From: a virus
Length of the DNA stretch: 62,028 nt
Direction: 5' to 3' (one strand)
Virus record (IMG/VR): IMGVR_UViG_3300036715_003821
Span: 1-62,028 of that record
The notes below the pieces were generated by a model, which made no database searches, was not told the DNA's origin, and saw nothing but the letters and a program-made list of their open reading frames with translations. The translations under genes were made by a program, and so were the position numbers. Numbering within the stretch: the stretch's first letter is position 1; each line of letters opens with the position of its first letter. Of the stretch, positions 1 to 8,667 are shown in pieces.

Positions 1-248
1 ACCGCGCTTCAAAATCTATATTAGAAAATATAAAAGAATTTATACAAGAAGATATTGAGATGCCTAGAAATCATAATTATTATAAAGGTTTTTCAAGATT
101 TGATATCATGCCAGAAACTGCTCATTTTATGTCTTTTTTAAAATACTTGGAAAAGTTCAATATTCGTTGGGCAGATGTTCATGCAAACAATATAATGAGA
201 AGACCCGGAACAGGGGATTTAGTCCTCTCAGATCCGGGTGTGTATTAA
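1..248 (+). CDS. Kinase-like protein, 3' part only
   Basis: This is the C-terminal end of a gene that enters from the left edge: the frame is open from base 3, before the internal ATG at 60, so the true start lies outside. The visible end carries 'WADVHANNIMRR' followed by 'LSDPGVY'. This matches the catalytic loop and metal-binding positions of protein-kinase-fold enzymes (D-x-x-x-x-N, then D). The gene at 26075-26644 ends in the same way ('HVDLSANNIMRF', 'DIDR'), so the two are probably relatives. Substrate unknown. It converges on the glycosyltransferase gene, and the two stop codons overlap at 245-248. Confidence 0.6.
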   Translation, partial: RASKSILENIKEFIQEDIEMPRNHNYYKGFSRFDIMPETAHFMSFLKYLEKFNIRWADVHANNIMRRPGTGDLVLSDPGVY

Positions 249-1018
249 CCTCGATTTAGATACAAATCTTTTGCTTTTGTATCTTGCTGCGTTTCTTTAA
301 ACTCATGCACATAAAACAAATCAGGCATTAATTCTCCGAAAATATCAGCCCTGCCTTTTCCGCGTTTTTTAAGATATTCTTCTCTTGACTTATTTATGTA
401 ATGTGCACAATAAAGAATACTATGATCAACTGGATTGCTAAATGGTCCAGTTACCCTTTGCTTTTGTGTGTTTACTGAAATGTGCCCTGGCAATAAAACA
501 GGGGTATGAGGGTCAGGACCTTTTACAGGATTGGCTTTACTTGGTTGTACAATAAATTGACAATGAGCATTTACACCTTCTTGTGACAAAGCGGATTCTG
601 TAAATCTTTCATACAATGATCCTGGTGTTTTTTCAACTTGCTTATTTGAGGTAAATGTGCTCCAGTTTATTTGAATCGCACCAAAGTCTTCATATTGTTT
701 TAGTATGGAAACCATGTCTTTTGTTTGACTTGGTATTAAACATTGGTCACCATCAATGCAAGCAAGCCACTTTGTTTTACCTTGGGTCAACTTTACCATA
801 TCTGCCCAGGCTTGAGCATGGACACGATCTGCCCCTTCTGGGTAATGATGGACTTCTACTTTTGGATTATCTCCAACCAAAGCTTTTATTCGGTTGTATT
901 CTCGGTCAAAAATAATTATTTTATCGACGCCATCAATTGCTTTTAAATGATAATCAATAAATTCAAGACAAACATCATCTTCATCTTTCCAAAGTGTGCC
1001 AATTGTTAAATAATCCAT
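245..1018 (-). CDS. Glycosyltransferase, GT2/GT92-like
   Basis: A 257-aa protein resembling the Glyco_tranf_2_4/GT92 group. It opens with 'GTLWKDEDDVCLEFIDYHL', typical of the nucleotide-sugar binding N-terminus. 'CIDGDQ' near residue 90 stands where the DxD metal site is expected. 'HYINKSREEYLKKRGKGR' near residue 210 matches the conserved C-terminal part of the family. It probably transfers a sugar to a glycan or protein; acceptor unknown. ATG start at 1018 with AAGGAA upstream. Three more glycan genes lie in the window (29896, 38969 and 39922). Confidence 0.75.
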   Translation of the reverse strand: MDYLTIGTLWKDEDDVCLEFIDYHLKAIDGVDKIIIFDREYNRIKALVGDNPKVEVHHYPEGADRVHAQAWADMVKLTQGKTKWLACIDGDQCLIPSQTKDMVSILKQYEDFGAIQINWSTFTSNKQVEKTPGSLYERFTESALSQEGVNAHCQFIVQPSKANPVKGPDPHTPVLLPGHISVNTQKQRVTGPFSNPVDHSILYCAHYINKSREEYLKKRGKGRADIFGELMPDLFYVHEFKETQQDTKAKDLYLNRG

Positions 1019-1095
1019 AATTTAAATTTCCTTGTGATGCGAAATGTTGAACATTTTGATAAAACCTATAACAACCTGATATATACTATATAACA

Positions 1096-2439
1096 ATGAA
1101 TTTTATAAGAGCAAGTAAACACAAATTTGATAAAGCCAACAAAGGAAAATTATCCTTTGTTAATCAAATTTTACTTGACTTCAGAAATATGTCTCAAGAT
1201 CTAATTGATTATCTTTGGACAAATCCTTATAACTTTGATAAATACAATTTCAATATCTCTAAAAACAAATTAGATATTCCAACATTTCTAAGCCCTGAAC
1301 TTTATAAGAAAAATTCCACTTCTATATTTAAATTTGATGAAAAATATGATAAGTACTCTTCAAGATTTAAAGCGTTAGTTGTCTCTCAAGTTAGAGAGCT
1401 GCTTTGTTCAGTAGTTGAGCAACGTAAAAAACAAATTTTTATGTTGAGAAAACTTCAAAAAGAAAATAAAGATACTAAAAGCCTTCAAAAAACTATTGAT
1501 AAACAACCTTTAGTCAAGCCAAAAACTAATAAAATAAATATCAATTTTGATAGTTGTTATGTTGATTTTAAGTTTGATCAAAAGAAGTTTTTAACTTTTA
1601 TTAGAATAAAATCTATATTTTCAAAAGATTATAAAATATCTAAAAAAGAAAGATTCATTAATATTCCAATAGAAAATAATCCTGTTTATCAAAAATGGAA
1701 TACTCTTGGTAAAAGAAAAGACTCCATTAGATTATCTGATAATCATATCAATATCATATTTGATGTTCCAGAACCTCCTAAAAACACAACAGGAGAGATT
1801 GTATCTTGTGATCAAGGTATTAATAACATGATTACTTTATCTGACAATCAAAAGATTAAAAAATATCAAGATAAGTTTCTTTTAAAAGATGTTCTTGAGA
1901 GATTTTCAAGGAAGAAAAAAGGATCTAAAGCATTTAAAAGAACACAACAATTTAGAACCAACTTGATTAATTGGTCAATTAATCAACTTAACTTCAAAAA
2001 TATTAAAGAGTTAAGATTAGAAAAACTTTTTCAAGTTGGAAAAGGAAAATCTAAAAGTAGACTTTTATCACATTGGGCATATACTGAAATCAACAATAAA
2101 CTCAAGAAGGTATCGGAGGAAAAAGGTTTTTCCCTCCGAGAAATGCCAAATGAGTTTAGATCTCAAAGGTGTTCTCAATGTTCGTTAGTACGTAAAGCAA
2201 ATAGGAAGAAACAAACGTTTAAGTGTGTGAGCTGTGGTTACACCGCAGACTCAGATGAAAATGCATGTTCTAACTTGTTGCCAGATCTTTATCCGATCTC
2301 CGACTGGGTACGTTTAGGAAAGTATAATATTGAAGGTTTTTATTGGAAACCAGAAGGGTTATACGATCTTGAGTCAGGAGTATTAGTCCCTGATACAGAA
2401 GAAGAATTATTTATAATAAAGAATTTAACTGATATATAG
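1096..2439 (+). CDS. tnpB: TnpB-like RNA-guided nuclease (IS605 OrfB family)
   Basis: A 447-aa protein with a complete RuvC-type nuclease signature: 'VSCDQGINN' (D239), 'ELRLEKL' (E309) and 'DSDENACSNLL' (D387). A four-cysteine zinc ribbon lies between the last two (C359, C362, C377, C380). TnpB proteins cut DNA guided by an RNA made from the 3' end of their own gene and the element's right end. No TnpA transposase is present, so this is a lone TnpB, as is common in phages. The end of the gene carries a hairpin (TCAGG 2374-2378, CCTGA 2389-2393) that recurs in the remnant at 3050-3325. All catalytic residues are present, so it may be active. It ends in TAG. Confidence 0.88.
   Translation: MNFIRASKHKFDKANKGKLSFVNQILLDFRNMSQDLIDYLWTNPYNFDKYNFNISKNKLDIPTFLSPELYKKNSTSIFKFDEKYDKYSSRFKALVVSQVRELLCSVVEQRKKQIFMLRKLQKENKDTKSLQKTIDKQPLVKPKTNKININFDSCYVDFKFDQKKFLTFIRIKSIFSKDYKISKKERFINIPIENNPVYQKWNTLGKRKDSIRLSDNHINIIFDVPEPPKNTTGEIVSCDQGINNMITLSDNQKIKKYQDKFLLKDVLERFSRKKKGSKAFKRTQQFRTNLINWSINQLNFKNIKELRLEKLFQVGKGKSKSRLLSHWAYTEINNKLKKVSEEKGFSLREMPNEFRSQRCSQCSLVRKANRKKQTFKCVSCGYTADSDENACSNLLPDLYPISDWVRLGKYNIEGFYWKPEGLYDLESGVLVPDTEEELFIIKNLTDI
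2373..2394 (+). ncRNA. Putative right-end/guide-RNA hairpin of the TnpB gene
   Basis: Inside the tnpB 3' end, TCAGG (2374-2378) can pair with CCTGA (2389-2393). The same arms and nearly the same loop recur at 3286-3306 in the second tnpB 3' fragment, although the flanking bases have diverged. IS605-family right ends and their guide-RNA scaffolds carry hairpins in this place, so the conserved stem may be the RNA scaffold end. The RNA boundaries and guide cannot be read from sequence alone. Confidence 0.4.
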
Positions 2440-2471
2440 TTATCAAGCCAACCATACTATAGCGGGGAAGC

Positions 2472-3002
2472 ATGAATCGATTTTATATTTTTTTATTTAT
2501 AATTATCTCAATTTTATTTGAAGGTGAGAAAAAGTTCCCATCTTTTATTGTTGATGTTTATTTTGATAAACATCTGGACAATGATATTGTTTTTGAAACA
2601 TTACTTGCTATGGATGAATGGGAGACTGCAACAAGAGGTGAGGTTAAGTTTATTAATAAAGAATCCATATCTTATGAAGAATATAAAAAAATAGACTCAA
2701 ATTCTATATTTTTAAAATCAGACGTTTCATCCTCAAAAGAAATGAGTAAAATGGTTGAGATGAAATACAACACATTAGCTTTTTATCACTATAAAACAAA
2801 GCAGATTATTGTTGTTAAAAATCACATTAATGATGAAAATTTAAATGGAATTATGCTTCATGAAATTGGACATGCTTTAGGATTAGGTCATACAAATGTA
2901 AAAAACACCATCATGTATCCTACGACCGATGGTGCTTCTTTACATTTAACAGAAACAGATATTCGTCAATTTTGTTACAAAAATTATTGTTATTGGCAAT
3001 AA
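2472..3002 (+). CDS. Secreted metzincin-type metallopeptidase
   Basis: A 176-aa protein with a hydrophobic N-terminus (about residues 3-16) that reads as a signal peptide or membrane anchor. The zinc motif 'HEIGHALGLGH' near residue 130 and a following 'IMYP' Met-turn define a matrixin-like metzincin. It is short, with a single catalytic domain and no obvious propeptide. It probably acts outside the cytoplasm, for example on envelope proteins; substrate unknown. It lies 32 bp after tnpB on the same strand. A 66-bp part of it is repeated downstream, fused to tnpB sequence. Confidence 0.8.
   Translation: MNRFYIFLFIIISILFEGEKKFPSFIVDVYFDKHLDNDIVFETLLAMDEWETATRGEVKFINKESISYEEYKKIDSNSIFLKSDVSSSKEMSKMVEMKYNTLAFYHYKTKQIIVVKNHINDENLNGIMLHEIGHALGLGHTNVKNTIMYPTTDGASLHLTETDIRQFCYKNYCYWQ
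2735..2800 (+). repeat. 66-bp direct repeat, copy A
   Basis: This segment inside the metzincin gene recurs at 3043-3108 with two mismatches, offset by 308 bp. It encodes the 'MVEMKYNTLAF' region. The similarity stops sharply at the right edge, where copy B turns into tnpB-like sequence. Confidence 0.9.
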
Positions 3003-3042
3003 TCACAAAAATGGATTTACAATAATAATTTCTTTTTTCTGA

Positions 3043-3108
3043 AAAAGAAATGAGTAAAACGGTTGAGATGAAATACAACACATTAGCTTTTTATTACTAT
3101 AAAACAAA
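3043..3108 (+). repeat. 66-bp direct repeat, copy B
   Basis: Second copy of the metzincin segment at 2735-2800. Its right end is the junction to a diverged copy of the tnpB 3' end. The peptidase part is nearly identical while the tnpB part is much more diverged, so the two parts have different ages or origins. Confidence 0.9.
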
Positions 3109-3325
3109 AGTAAATAGAAAGGGTAAGACATTTTTATGTAGATCTTGTGGTTATACAGAAGATTCAGATAAAAATGCAGCTTCCAATTTATTACTTGACC
3201 TTGTAGAGGTTCCATATTGGGTACGTTTAAACAACTATAATTTGTCAGGTTTCTATTGGAGAGCTGATGGGTTATACAATTTAAGTCAGGAGTTATTAGT
3301 CCCTGATACATCTGAAGTTTTATAA
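3050..3325 (+). pseudogene. Chimeric remnant: metzincin fragment fused to TnpB C-terminus
   Basis: A 91-codon open frame. The first 20 or so residues ('MSKTVEMKYNTLAF') copy an internal part of the upstream metzincin. From about residue 22 on it matches the TnpB C-terminus: half of the zinc ribbon ('CRSCGYTEDSD'), the last RuvC motif ('DKNAASNLL') and the tail ending 'LLVPDTSEVL'. It lacks the peptidase active site and two of the three RuvC motifs, so it cannot be an active enzyme of either kind. It keeps the 3' hairpin (TCAGG 3286-3290, CCTGA 3302-3306) and so may preserve a guide-RNA end. Confidence 0.8.
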
Positions 3326-3483
3326 ACTATGAAGAGAGCTATAAGAAAATATATTCAAAATTTTTAGCAAAGTCAGAATCACATATTATCTCTCAATCAT
3401 CATATTATCCATCTGTTATACAGGGCTTGGAATGACTTGACAACCGATTTTGTCAGGTCCAGGTCCAGTAACTGCAATAATCA

Positions 3484-4392
3484 TCAAAAGCTCGCATTCG
3501 GGTCGCCTACGCGCATTAAAGGTAATCCTAGTTCATACCAAAGCTCACATACTTGAAGTCGATCATCCATAACAAGTTCGACAAAATATTTATCTTTAAT
3601 TTCTTCGTTGAAGATATTTCTTTTTATAATAGAGTCTTTTTCAACATTGCCCTGTGGTCTCATAAACAATTCAAAATCACCAGTAACATATGTATTTAAC
3701 CATTCTAATGTTAATTGTCTAAAAGCAGAATCTCTTCCTGACAAAAAGATAACTTTTGCACCTGAGTTACGATACAATAAAACAGTTTTAAGTACATGTT
3801 CATTCACATCATCATCCAGACACTTTGAAGCATCATATGGATTACGATGAGAGATTTCAGCAATAGTTCCATCAAGATCAACAATAATTGCTTTTGGTAA
3901 AGTTTTATCTTGTACAATTTTTTCAATAGGAGTTTGATCGATCATTTCTTGACGCGGATTATAAAACTTAAAATCCTTTTTACCAAGAGAGTTGTAAAAC
4001 TTTTTAACCACTTCCTCACCAACAGGTTTTTCTCTTTGCTTATCACGTGATACAAGTTCATCAAGATCCACATAAAAAGGCTTTTCCATAATAAAAGCTT
4101 TTTTACCAGACGCTTTTACCAACTTAACCACTTCATCATAATGTCTTTTATTTGAATTAACATTATCAATAACAATGTTTTTGTTTTTACGTAAAGCTTC
4201 TTTAATAAGAAGGGTTCGAGCAGAGGTGATAATTTTCTCGTAATCGGCTGAAAAAACAGAATTATTAAACATTGCACGAATATCATCATTATTGATGCGA
4301 ACCCAATCCAAAGGTTCTTTTGCAATCATTTGCTTTGACCATGTTGATTTCCCAGATGCAGGAGCACCAACAGTCATAATAATCTTTAACAT
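3484..4392 (-). CDS. pseT: Polynucleotide 5'-kinase / 3'-phosphatase
   Basis: A 302-aa protein, almost the length of T4 Pnkp (301 aa), with the same domain order. The N-terminal kinase has the P-loop 'GAPASGKST' (residues 9-17). The C-terminal HAD-type phosphatase has 'VDLDGTIAE' near residue 170 and 'FLSGRDSAFR' downstream. In T4 this enzyme heals broken tRNA ends (removes 3' phosphate, adds 5' phosphate) before sealing by Rnl1; an Rnl1-like ligase is at 46820-47956. Last gene of a minus-strand run; about 160 bp without a recognisable gene separate it from the chimeric remnant. Confidence 0.93.
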   Translation of the reverse strand: MLKIIMTVGAPASGKSTWSKQMIAKEPLDWVRINNDDIRAMFNNSVFSADYEKIITSARTLLIKEALRKNKNIVIDNVNSNKRHYDEVVKLVKASGKKAFIMEKPFYVDLDELVSRDKQREKPVGEEVVKKFYNSLGKKDFKFYNPRQEMIDQTPIEKIVQDKTLPKAIIVDLDGTIAEISHRNPYDASKCLDDDVNEHVLKTVLLYRNSGAKVIFLSGRDSAFRQLTLEWLNTYVTGDFELFMRPQGNVEKDSIIKRNIFNEEIKDKYFVELVMDDRLQVCELWYELGLPLMRVGDPNASF

Positions 4393-4408
4393 ATAACTTT
4401 ACTTTCTA

Positions 4409-5005
4409 TTAGAATAAATTTGAATCTTTTAATGACTTCCACATTTCATACATGTAACTTTCTTTTGTCACAGTGTATTCATTGTATTTACTTATATCTT
4501 CAAAAGATATAAGTATCTTCTTGTTAATCTTTTTTATAATTTCTTTTCTTTTTTTGTCGTTTAAGAAGGACAATAGTGGTGAAGTTGTTGGATTGCCGAT
4601 TTCAAATATAGAATTTTTGTTTTTTATTTTGAAATTAATCCACTTTATACCGTAACTGTCATCGAATGAGTATTCAGAATCAAAATTGTGATATATTTTT
4701 GTATATCCATTTTTAAAGTTTACTTTCCTGTAAATATAATCAGGAATAATAAGATATTCTTCATTAAAAGGAGTTGAGTAATGAAGATAATGATCTTTAT
4801 CACCCAACTCTGATGGATCTGAATATAAAAAAACAGGAGTATTTCCTCTAAAAAAAACAGAAGATCCATATAAATCATTTATATGTTTTACTTTTTCTAT
4901 TTTATTTTTGTATTGCTTTTTTATAGCATTACTTTTGTTTTTATTTATTTTATGATTTAATTCTTCTATGTATTGTTTTGCTGTTTTATCAAAATCAAAT
5001 TTCAT
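4409..5005 (-). CDS. Hypothetical protein, 198 aa
   Basis: Not recognised. Lysine-rich N-terminal helix (residues 1-45), then a mixed region with aromatic residues and 'DDSYGIKWINFKIK'. No signal peptide or cysteine motif. Its ATG overlaps the thioredoxin stop by 4 nt (ATGA), so translation is probably coupled. It sits between thioredoxin and pseT in one minus-strand operon. Confidence 0.8.
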   Translation of the reverse strand: MKFDFDKTAKQYIEELNHKINKNKSNAIKKQYKNKIEKVKHINDLYGSSVFFRGNTPVFLYSDPSELGDKDHYLHYSTPFNEEYLIIPDYIYRKVNFKNGYTKIYHNFDSEYSFDDSYGIKWINFKIKNKNSIFEIGNPTTSPLLSFLNDKKRKEIIKKINKKILISFEDISKYNEYTVTKESYMYEMWKSLKDSNLF

Positions 5006-5310
5006 ACAACCAATAATTCATCCAACGCTTTGGCGGATAATGAACCTACTTTTCTTTTCTTTTCAGATCCATTTACAAATACAATGGTAGTTGGAAGACC
5101 ATGTACTCCATACTTTCTGGCAGCATCAATGTCTTCATCAATATCAATTTCTAACACCAAATATTCAGGATGCGCCTCAGCATAAGAGTGTAATACAGGT
5201 TCGTATGCTTTGCAAGGGGCACACCAAGGGGCGCCAAACTTTACCAATACAATGCTACCGTTTTCTACTTTTAATTTTTCTTCAAGTTCTTCAAAAGATA
5301 CTTTAATCAT
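5002..5310 (-). CDS. trxA: Thioredoxin
   Basis: A 102-aa single-domain thioredoxin with the redox site 'WCAPCK' near residue 30 and the cis-proline loop 'GLPTT' near residue 75. Phage thioredoxins act as electron donors, for example to ribonucleotide reductase, or as structural partners of polymerases; the partner here is not visible. 4-nt overlaps with the genes on both sides place it in a tightly coupled operon. Confidence 0.93.
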   Translation of the reverse strand: MIKVSFEELEEKLKVENGSIVLVKFGAPWCAPCKAYEPVLHSYAEAHPEYLVLEIDIDEDIDAARKYGVHGLPTTIVFVNGSEKKRKVGSLSAKALDELLVV

Positions 5311-5936
5311 GCTATTCCTATGGTTGAATTTATTTTTTGTGCCAATTGTTGGTTTTGAGAGCCCATTTCTGATTTATTAAAATTCTTAAGATTTGTAACC
5401 AATCTATCTCTTAATAAATCAATCTTTTCTTTTGTTTGTGAATATTGTGTGAGAATTTTTGTATCCACAAAATTTGAAGCTTCGTTTTTTATTGTGCCAC
5501 GAGAAAGATTGTATCTATGAGCTTCCCATGCTAATTTATCACTTGCTTTTGTGAAATCAGAATACGCAGATAAAGCCCAATCAATGATATTGATTACAAC
5601 TTTGCTTGTCGCTTGTAAAGACTGTTTATAAGAAACAAGCTTTTCCAAATCTGATATTTTTTGAGAATATTTATAATACAAATTTGTATATTCTTTTTCA
5701 ATATTATCCAAACCCAATTGAAGTGTTTTGCCAACACTTGTATCTGAAAATAACAATTGAATTGTGGATTCAGTTGGTTCTCCAGATACTTCAATGTGAT
5801 TGTTTTTTTGAAACAAAGAAATAGCTTCTCTTGTCTCTGGACCTAAAATATTATCTACAACAATTTTATATCCATTTTCATTTAACTTTTGTTGAATGTC
5901 TTTTATTGACTTTTGAAGCTGTGATTTTTTAATCAT
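5307..5936 (-). CDS. Peptidoglycan-binding-domain protein
   Basis: A 209-aa protein. Residues about 12-60 match the PG_binding_1 three-helix fold ('ILGPETREAISLFQKNN'). The rest is a long helical region with heptad-like spacing and no visible lysis catalytic motif. No signal peptide, so if it meets the cell wall it does so after lysis or as a virion part. Placement between a helicase and thioredoxin gives no functional clue. Confidence 0.7.
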   Translation of the reverse strand: MIKKSQLQKSIKDIQQKLNENGYKIVVDNILGPETREAISLFQKNNHIEVSGEPTESTIQLLFSDTSVGKTLQLGLDNIEKEYTNLYYKYSQKISDLEKLVSYKQSLQATSKVVINIIDWALSAYSDFTKASDKLAWEAHRYNLSRGTIKNEASNFVDTKILTQYSQTKEKIDLLRDRLVTNLKNFNKSEMGSQNQQLAQKINSTIGIA

Positions 5937-5950
5937 ACTCTTATTTAAAT

Positions 5951-7546
5951 TTAATAGTTGGATTCAAAACATTCTTGGCATATCTTGTGTGCATAATTTA
6001 AATGCAATTTTTTATCACAAGATCTGCATATTTTATGAATTTGAGCTTTCTTCATTAAGAAATCATCTAATGTTTTAGATAACTTTGCTTTTGCTTTTAA
6101 AATCTCTTCCCTTTTCTCTGTGTAATAAGAGTATTGCTTTCTATAAGAAAACCAAAGATAAATATCATGTTCTTTTACAGCATTTTCAGTATCTGACAAA
6201 TCTCTTTCACTAGAGATAATATACCCTTTTCTTGGCTTTGGAATATATTCATTGTTGTAAATTGCCTTCACACAATTGATCCAATAAGCTCTTGTTTCTT
6301 TTGTTGTTGGACATTTTACAAGTTCATAACACTCTTCAAATGTAAATGATTTATCAAGACCAGAAAAATGAAGTTGTTTTGCTAGTTCAATTTGTTCATC
6401 CAAATTAGACATAACAACAATATCTTTTAAGTTATCAGGAACAGCAGATACATTTTTCCATGTAGATAATGCATCAAACAAAACAGGTCTACCAAGAGTT
6501 TTTAAATCAGCTACTTCTGGAGCAATTTGAGCCTTTTTAATATAAGGTGGGATCTCAGCTAATTTACCAGCAATGAAGTTAAGTTCAGTTTTTCCCCATG
6601 CAGATATCTCACCTTCCTTCGCCAATCCGTAGCGTCCAGCACGTCCTGCAATTTGTTGCACTTCATGGGCATGTAAGGGTCGCTGCTCAGTGCCATCAAA
6701 CTTAGAGATTGCTGTGAAGCAAACTCTTTCTGCTGGCAAGTTTAATCCCAAGCCGATAGCATCTGTGGCTACCATAACTTTTGTTATTCCATTCAAGAAG
6801 TTTTCAGCTTGTTTTTGCTTCACTTCTGGTGGGAGATTTCCATAAATAATAGAAGTTGGCATATTGTATTTATGCTCTAATTCATTTTTTAATGATAAAG
6901 CTTCCATTCTGGAGAATGTAACAAAAATTGTTTTTTCTTGAGGTTGCCCTGGATTATCTGGTTTTGAACAAACTTTTAATGGTAAAAATCTTTCATGATT
7001 TATAATCTCATATTTACGCTTTGTTCTTTTTAACAATTTCTCGATAATTGGAAGAGCATAAGGTGCGCAAATCAAATGCAAAACTTTTGCTTTAATATAA
7101 AGGATTGCTTTTGTCCAAGCATATCCTCGCGCTTCATCTGCAAGAAGTTGACATTCATCAATAACTGCTACATCATATTCTTTTGTTGGATTAAACATCT
7201 CAACAGTGCAAGCGTCTACCTTACTACCATCTACAATTCTTTGTTCTTCTCCAGTAAGTAATGTACAAGGAGTTCCAGCTTGAGTCATTTTATCAAAAAC
7301 TTCCCAAGCCAATAAACGCAAGGGACCAAGGTAAACGCCTCGTTCAGCTTTTTCTAAATCTAATAACGAAGAATATGTTTTACCAGAATTGGTAGGTCCA
7401 ACATGTATGAATATTTTGTGGGTTGTGTCTTTTTCCTCAGTTACAATTTTATGATATTTATCATTTAATAGTTCGGATATTTTAGCACGTAAACCACTTA
7501 ATTTATCAATTTTTTTGTTGTTTTTTATCTTATTCTTATTTTTCAT
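5951..7546 (-). CDS. Suv3-like SF2 RNA helicase
   Basis: A 531-aa helicase: 'HVGPTNSGKTYSSLLDL' (motif I), 'VIDECQLL' (motif II, DEcQ), and the C-terminal motifs 'TDAIGLGLNL' and 'QIAGRAGRYG' (V and VI). This combination is typical of the Suv3 group, which unwinds RNA with the degradosome in mitochondria and some bacteria. A short zinc-ribbon-like tail (CRSC...CQEC) follows. The frame is open further upstream, but I take the ATG at 7546: it has GAGAG 4 nt ahead, and the extension would overlap the divergent gene at 7602. Confidence 0.85.
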   Translation of the reverse strand: MKNKNKIKNNKKIDKLSGLRAKISELLNDKYHKIVTEEKDTTHKIFIHVGPTNSGKTYSSLLDLEKAERGVYLGPLRLLAWEVFDKMTQAGTPCTLLTGEEQRIVDGSKVDACTVEMFNPTKEYDVAVIDECQLLADEARGYAWTKAILYIKAKVLHLICAPYALPIIEKLLKRTKRKYEIINHERFLPLKVCSKPDNPGQPQEKTIFVTFSRMEALSLKNELEHKYNMPTSIIYGNLPPEVKQKQAENFLNGITKVMVATDAIGLGLNLPAERVCFTAISKFDGTEQRPLHAHEVQQIAGRAGRYGLAKEGEISAWGKTELNFIAGKLAEIPPYIKKAQIAPEVADLKTLGRPVLFDALSTWKNVSAVPDNLKDIVVMSNLDEQIELAKQLHFSGLDKSFTFEECYELVKCPTTKETRAYWINCVKAIYNNEYIPKPRKGYIISSERDLSDTENAVKEHDIYLWFSYRKQYSYYTEKREEILKAKAKLSKTLDDFLMKKAQIHKICRSCDKKLHLNYAHKICQECFESNY

Positions 7547-7601
7547 TTTACTCTCGAAGCTTATATAACAAGTAACCCTATGCCTTAAATAATATGTTGT
7601 T

Positions 7602-8099
7602 ATGAAAACGCTTGATCCCACTAAATTGTCATTTACAACTTTAAATCTTTTTATTGAAGAAGCAAAAAAGTTTCTTAAAAAAGATAAAACCATGAATGAG
7701 ATTTTCGATCAATACAAGGTATCAATAAAAGAGTTGGATTATATACCTATTTTTTTTGATGATCTTGATGTGAGTGCAAAAACCTCTCATGGCATTATTT
7801 TTCTAAATTACAGACTTTTAGAAGATGGTGATTTTTTTGAAGATTACTCTTATATTGTTCATGAAGTAAATCATTGGCTTCAACAAACAACCGCCTCAAA
7901 GCCAACGAAATCATCTGCGGGTGAAGATTATTTAGACAATAAGTATGAAGAAGAAAGCTTTCAAAGACAAATACAATTTATTGCTGATCAATTCTCAGAT
8001 AAAAAAGCACATAAATATGTGGATGATTTACTTGATTATCATGATGTTGAAGGAAAAGAACGTAAAGAGAAAAAAGAAAACCTTACAGAAAAACTATAA
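7602..8099 (+). CDS. Putative zinc metallopeptidase (HExxH)
   Basis: A 165-aa plus-strand gene. 'YIVHEVNHWLQQT' near residue 85 is an HExxH zinc site, and 'YEEESFQRQ' about 25 residues later could give the third ligand. The C-terminus is highly charged. Small cytosolic zincins of this kind are frequent in large phages; targets unknown. It ends in a 6-bp convergent overlap with the nucleotidyltransferase gene. Confidence 0.65.
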   Translation: MKTLDPTKLSFTTLNLFIEEAKKFLKKDKTMNEIFDQYKVSIKELDYIPIFFDDLDVSAKTSHGIIFLNYRLLEDGDFFEDYSYIVHEVNHWLQQTTASKPTKSSAGEDYLDNKYEEESFQRQIQFIADQFSDKKAHKYVDDLLDYHDVEGKERKEKKENLTEKL

Positions 8100-8666
8100 C
8101 TTTGGACAAAGCTCTCTAAAACGAGTCATGTATTGATTAAATATTGGCTTGTATATAGCATGATAATGCTCCCAATCCAATGAAGGATCAGTCATAATTT
8201 CTTCATAAATAGAATTGCAAGATTTATAATTTTCAATTCTATTATTTGAAGCTATTTGTATAGCAAAGTCAATCATTCTTATTGAATGAAATAATGACTT
8301 CTTACCAACATAATAATCACGATCTTTTTCTACTTCAAATTTTTTCTTGCATTTAACATAAGAATTACTTGACTTTTCAGAAATATAATTTCTTAGCTTT
8401 TTATTATCTAATGTAAATGTAAATTTAAACTCTTCAGCTAACTTATGTTCATTTGGTAGAAATAAACATTCCAAAGCATATATCTTATGATTATCAATAT
8501 GCTTTTGGAATGTTGATTTATTGTAATAATGAATAGATTTGTTACCATCTTCTATAACATATTCTTCATCACCAACATCACCAATAGCTATGAAGTCTTC
8601 ATCAGAATTTGGATTGTTTGTTCCATATACCCAACTACCATATCTATAAAGGTTGTTGTATTGCAT
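8094..8666 (-). CDS. Nucleotidyltransferase-like protein
   Basis: A 190-aa protein whose N-terminus 'YRYGSWVYGTNNPNSDEDF' fits the polymerase-beta nucleotidyltransferase signature (G-S, then D-x-D; here S-D-E-D). Similar phage proteins occur near RNA-repair genes, but no function is proven for this one. I choose the ATG at 8666, 1 nt after the stop of the VWA gene, rather than a TTG 39 nt upstream that lies inside that gene. Confidence 0.65.
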   Translation of the reverse strand: MQYNNLYRYGSWVYGTNNPNSDEDFIAIGDVGDEEYVIEDGNKSIHYYNKSTFQKHIDNHKIYALECLFLPNEHKLAEEFKFTFTLDNKKLRNYISEKSSNSYVKCKKKFEVEKDRDYYVGKKSLFHSIRMIDFAIQIASNNRIENYKSCNSIYEEIMTDPSLDWEHYHAIYKPIFNQYMTRFRELCPKL

Positions 8667-8667
8667 A

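Noticed and set aside
1018-1096. Left end of an IS605 element with TnpA
   Set aside because: No TnpA-like gene is present and no left-end hairpin was found, so only a lone TnpB is claimed.
3326-3483. A gene between the remnant and pseT
   Set aside because: No frame with a start and ribosome site; only a short TTGACA...TGTCA inverted repeat is visible, too weak to name.
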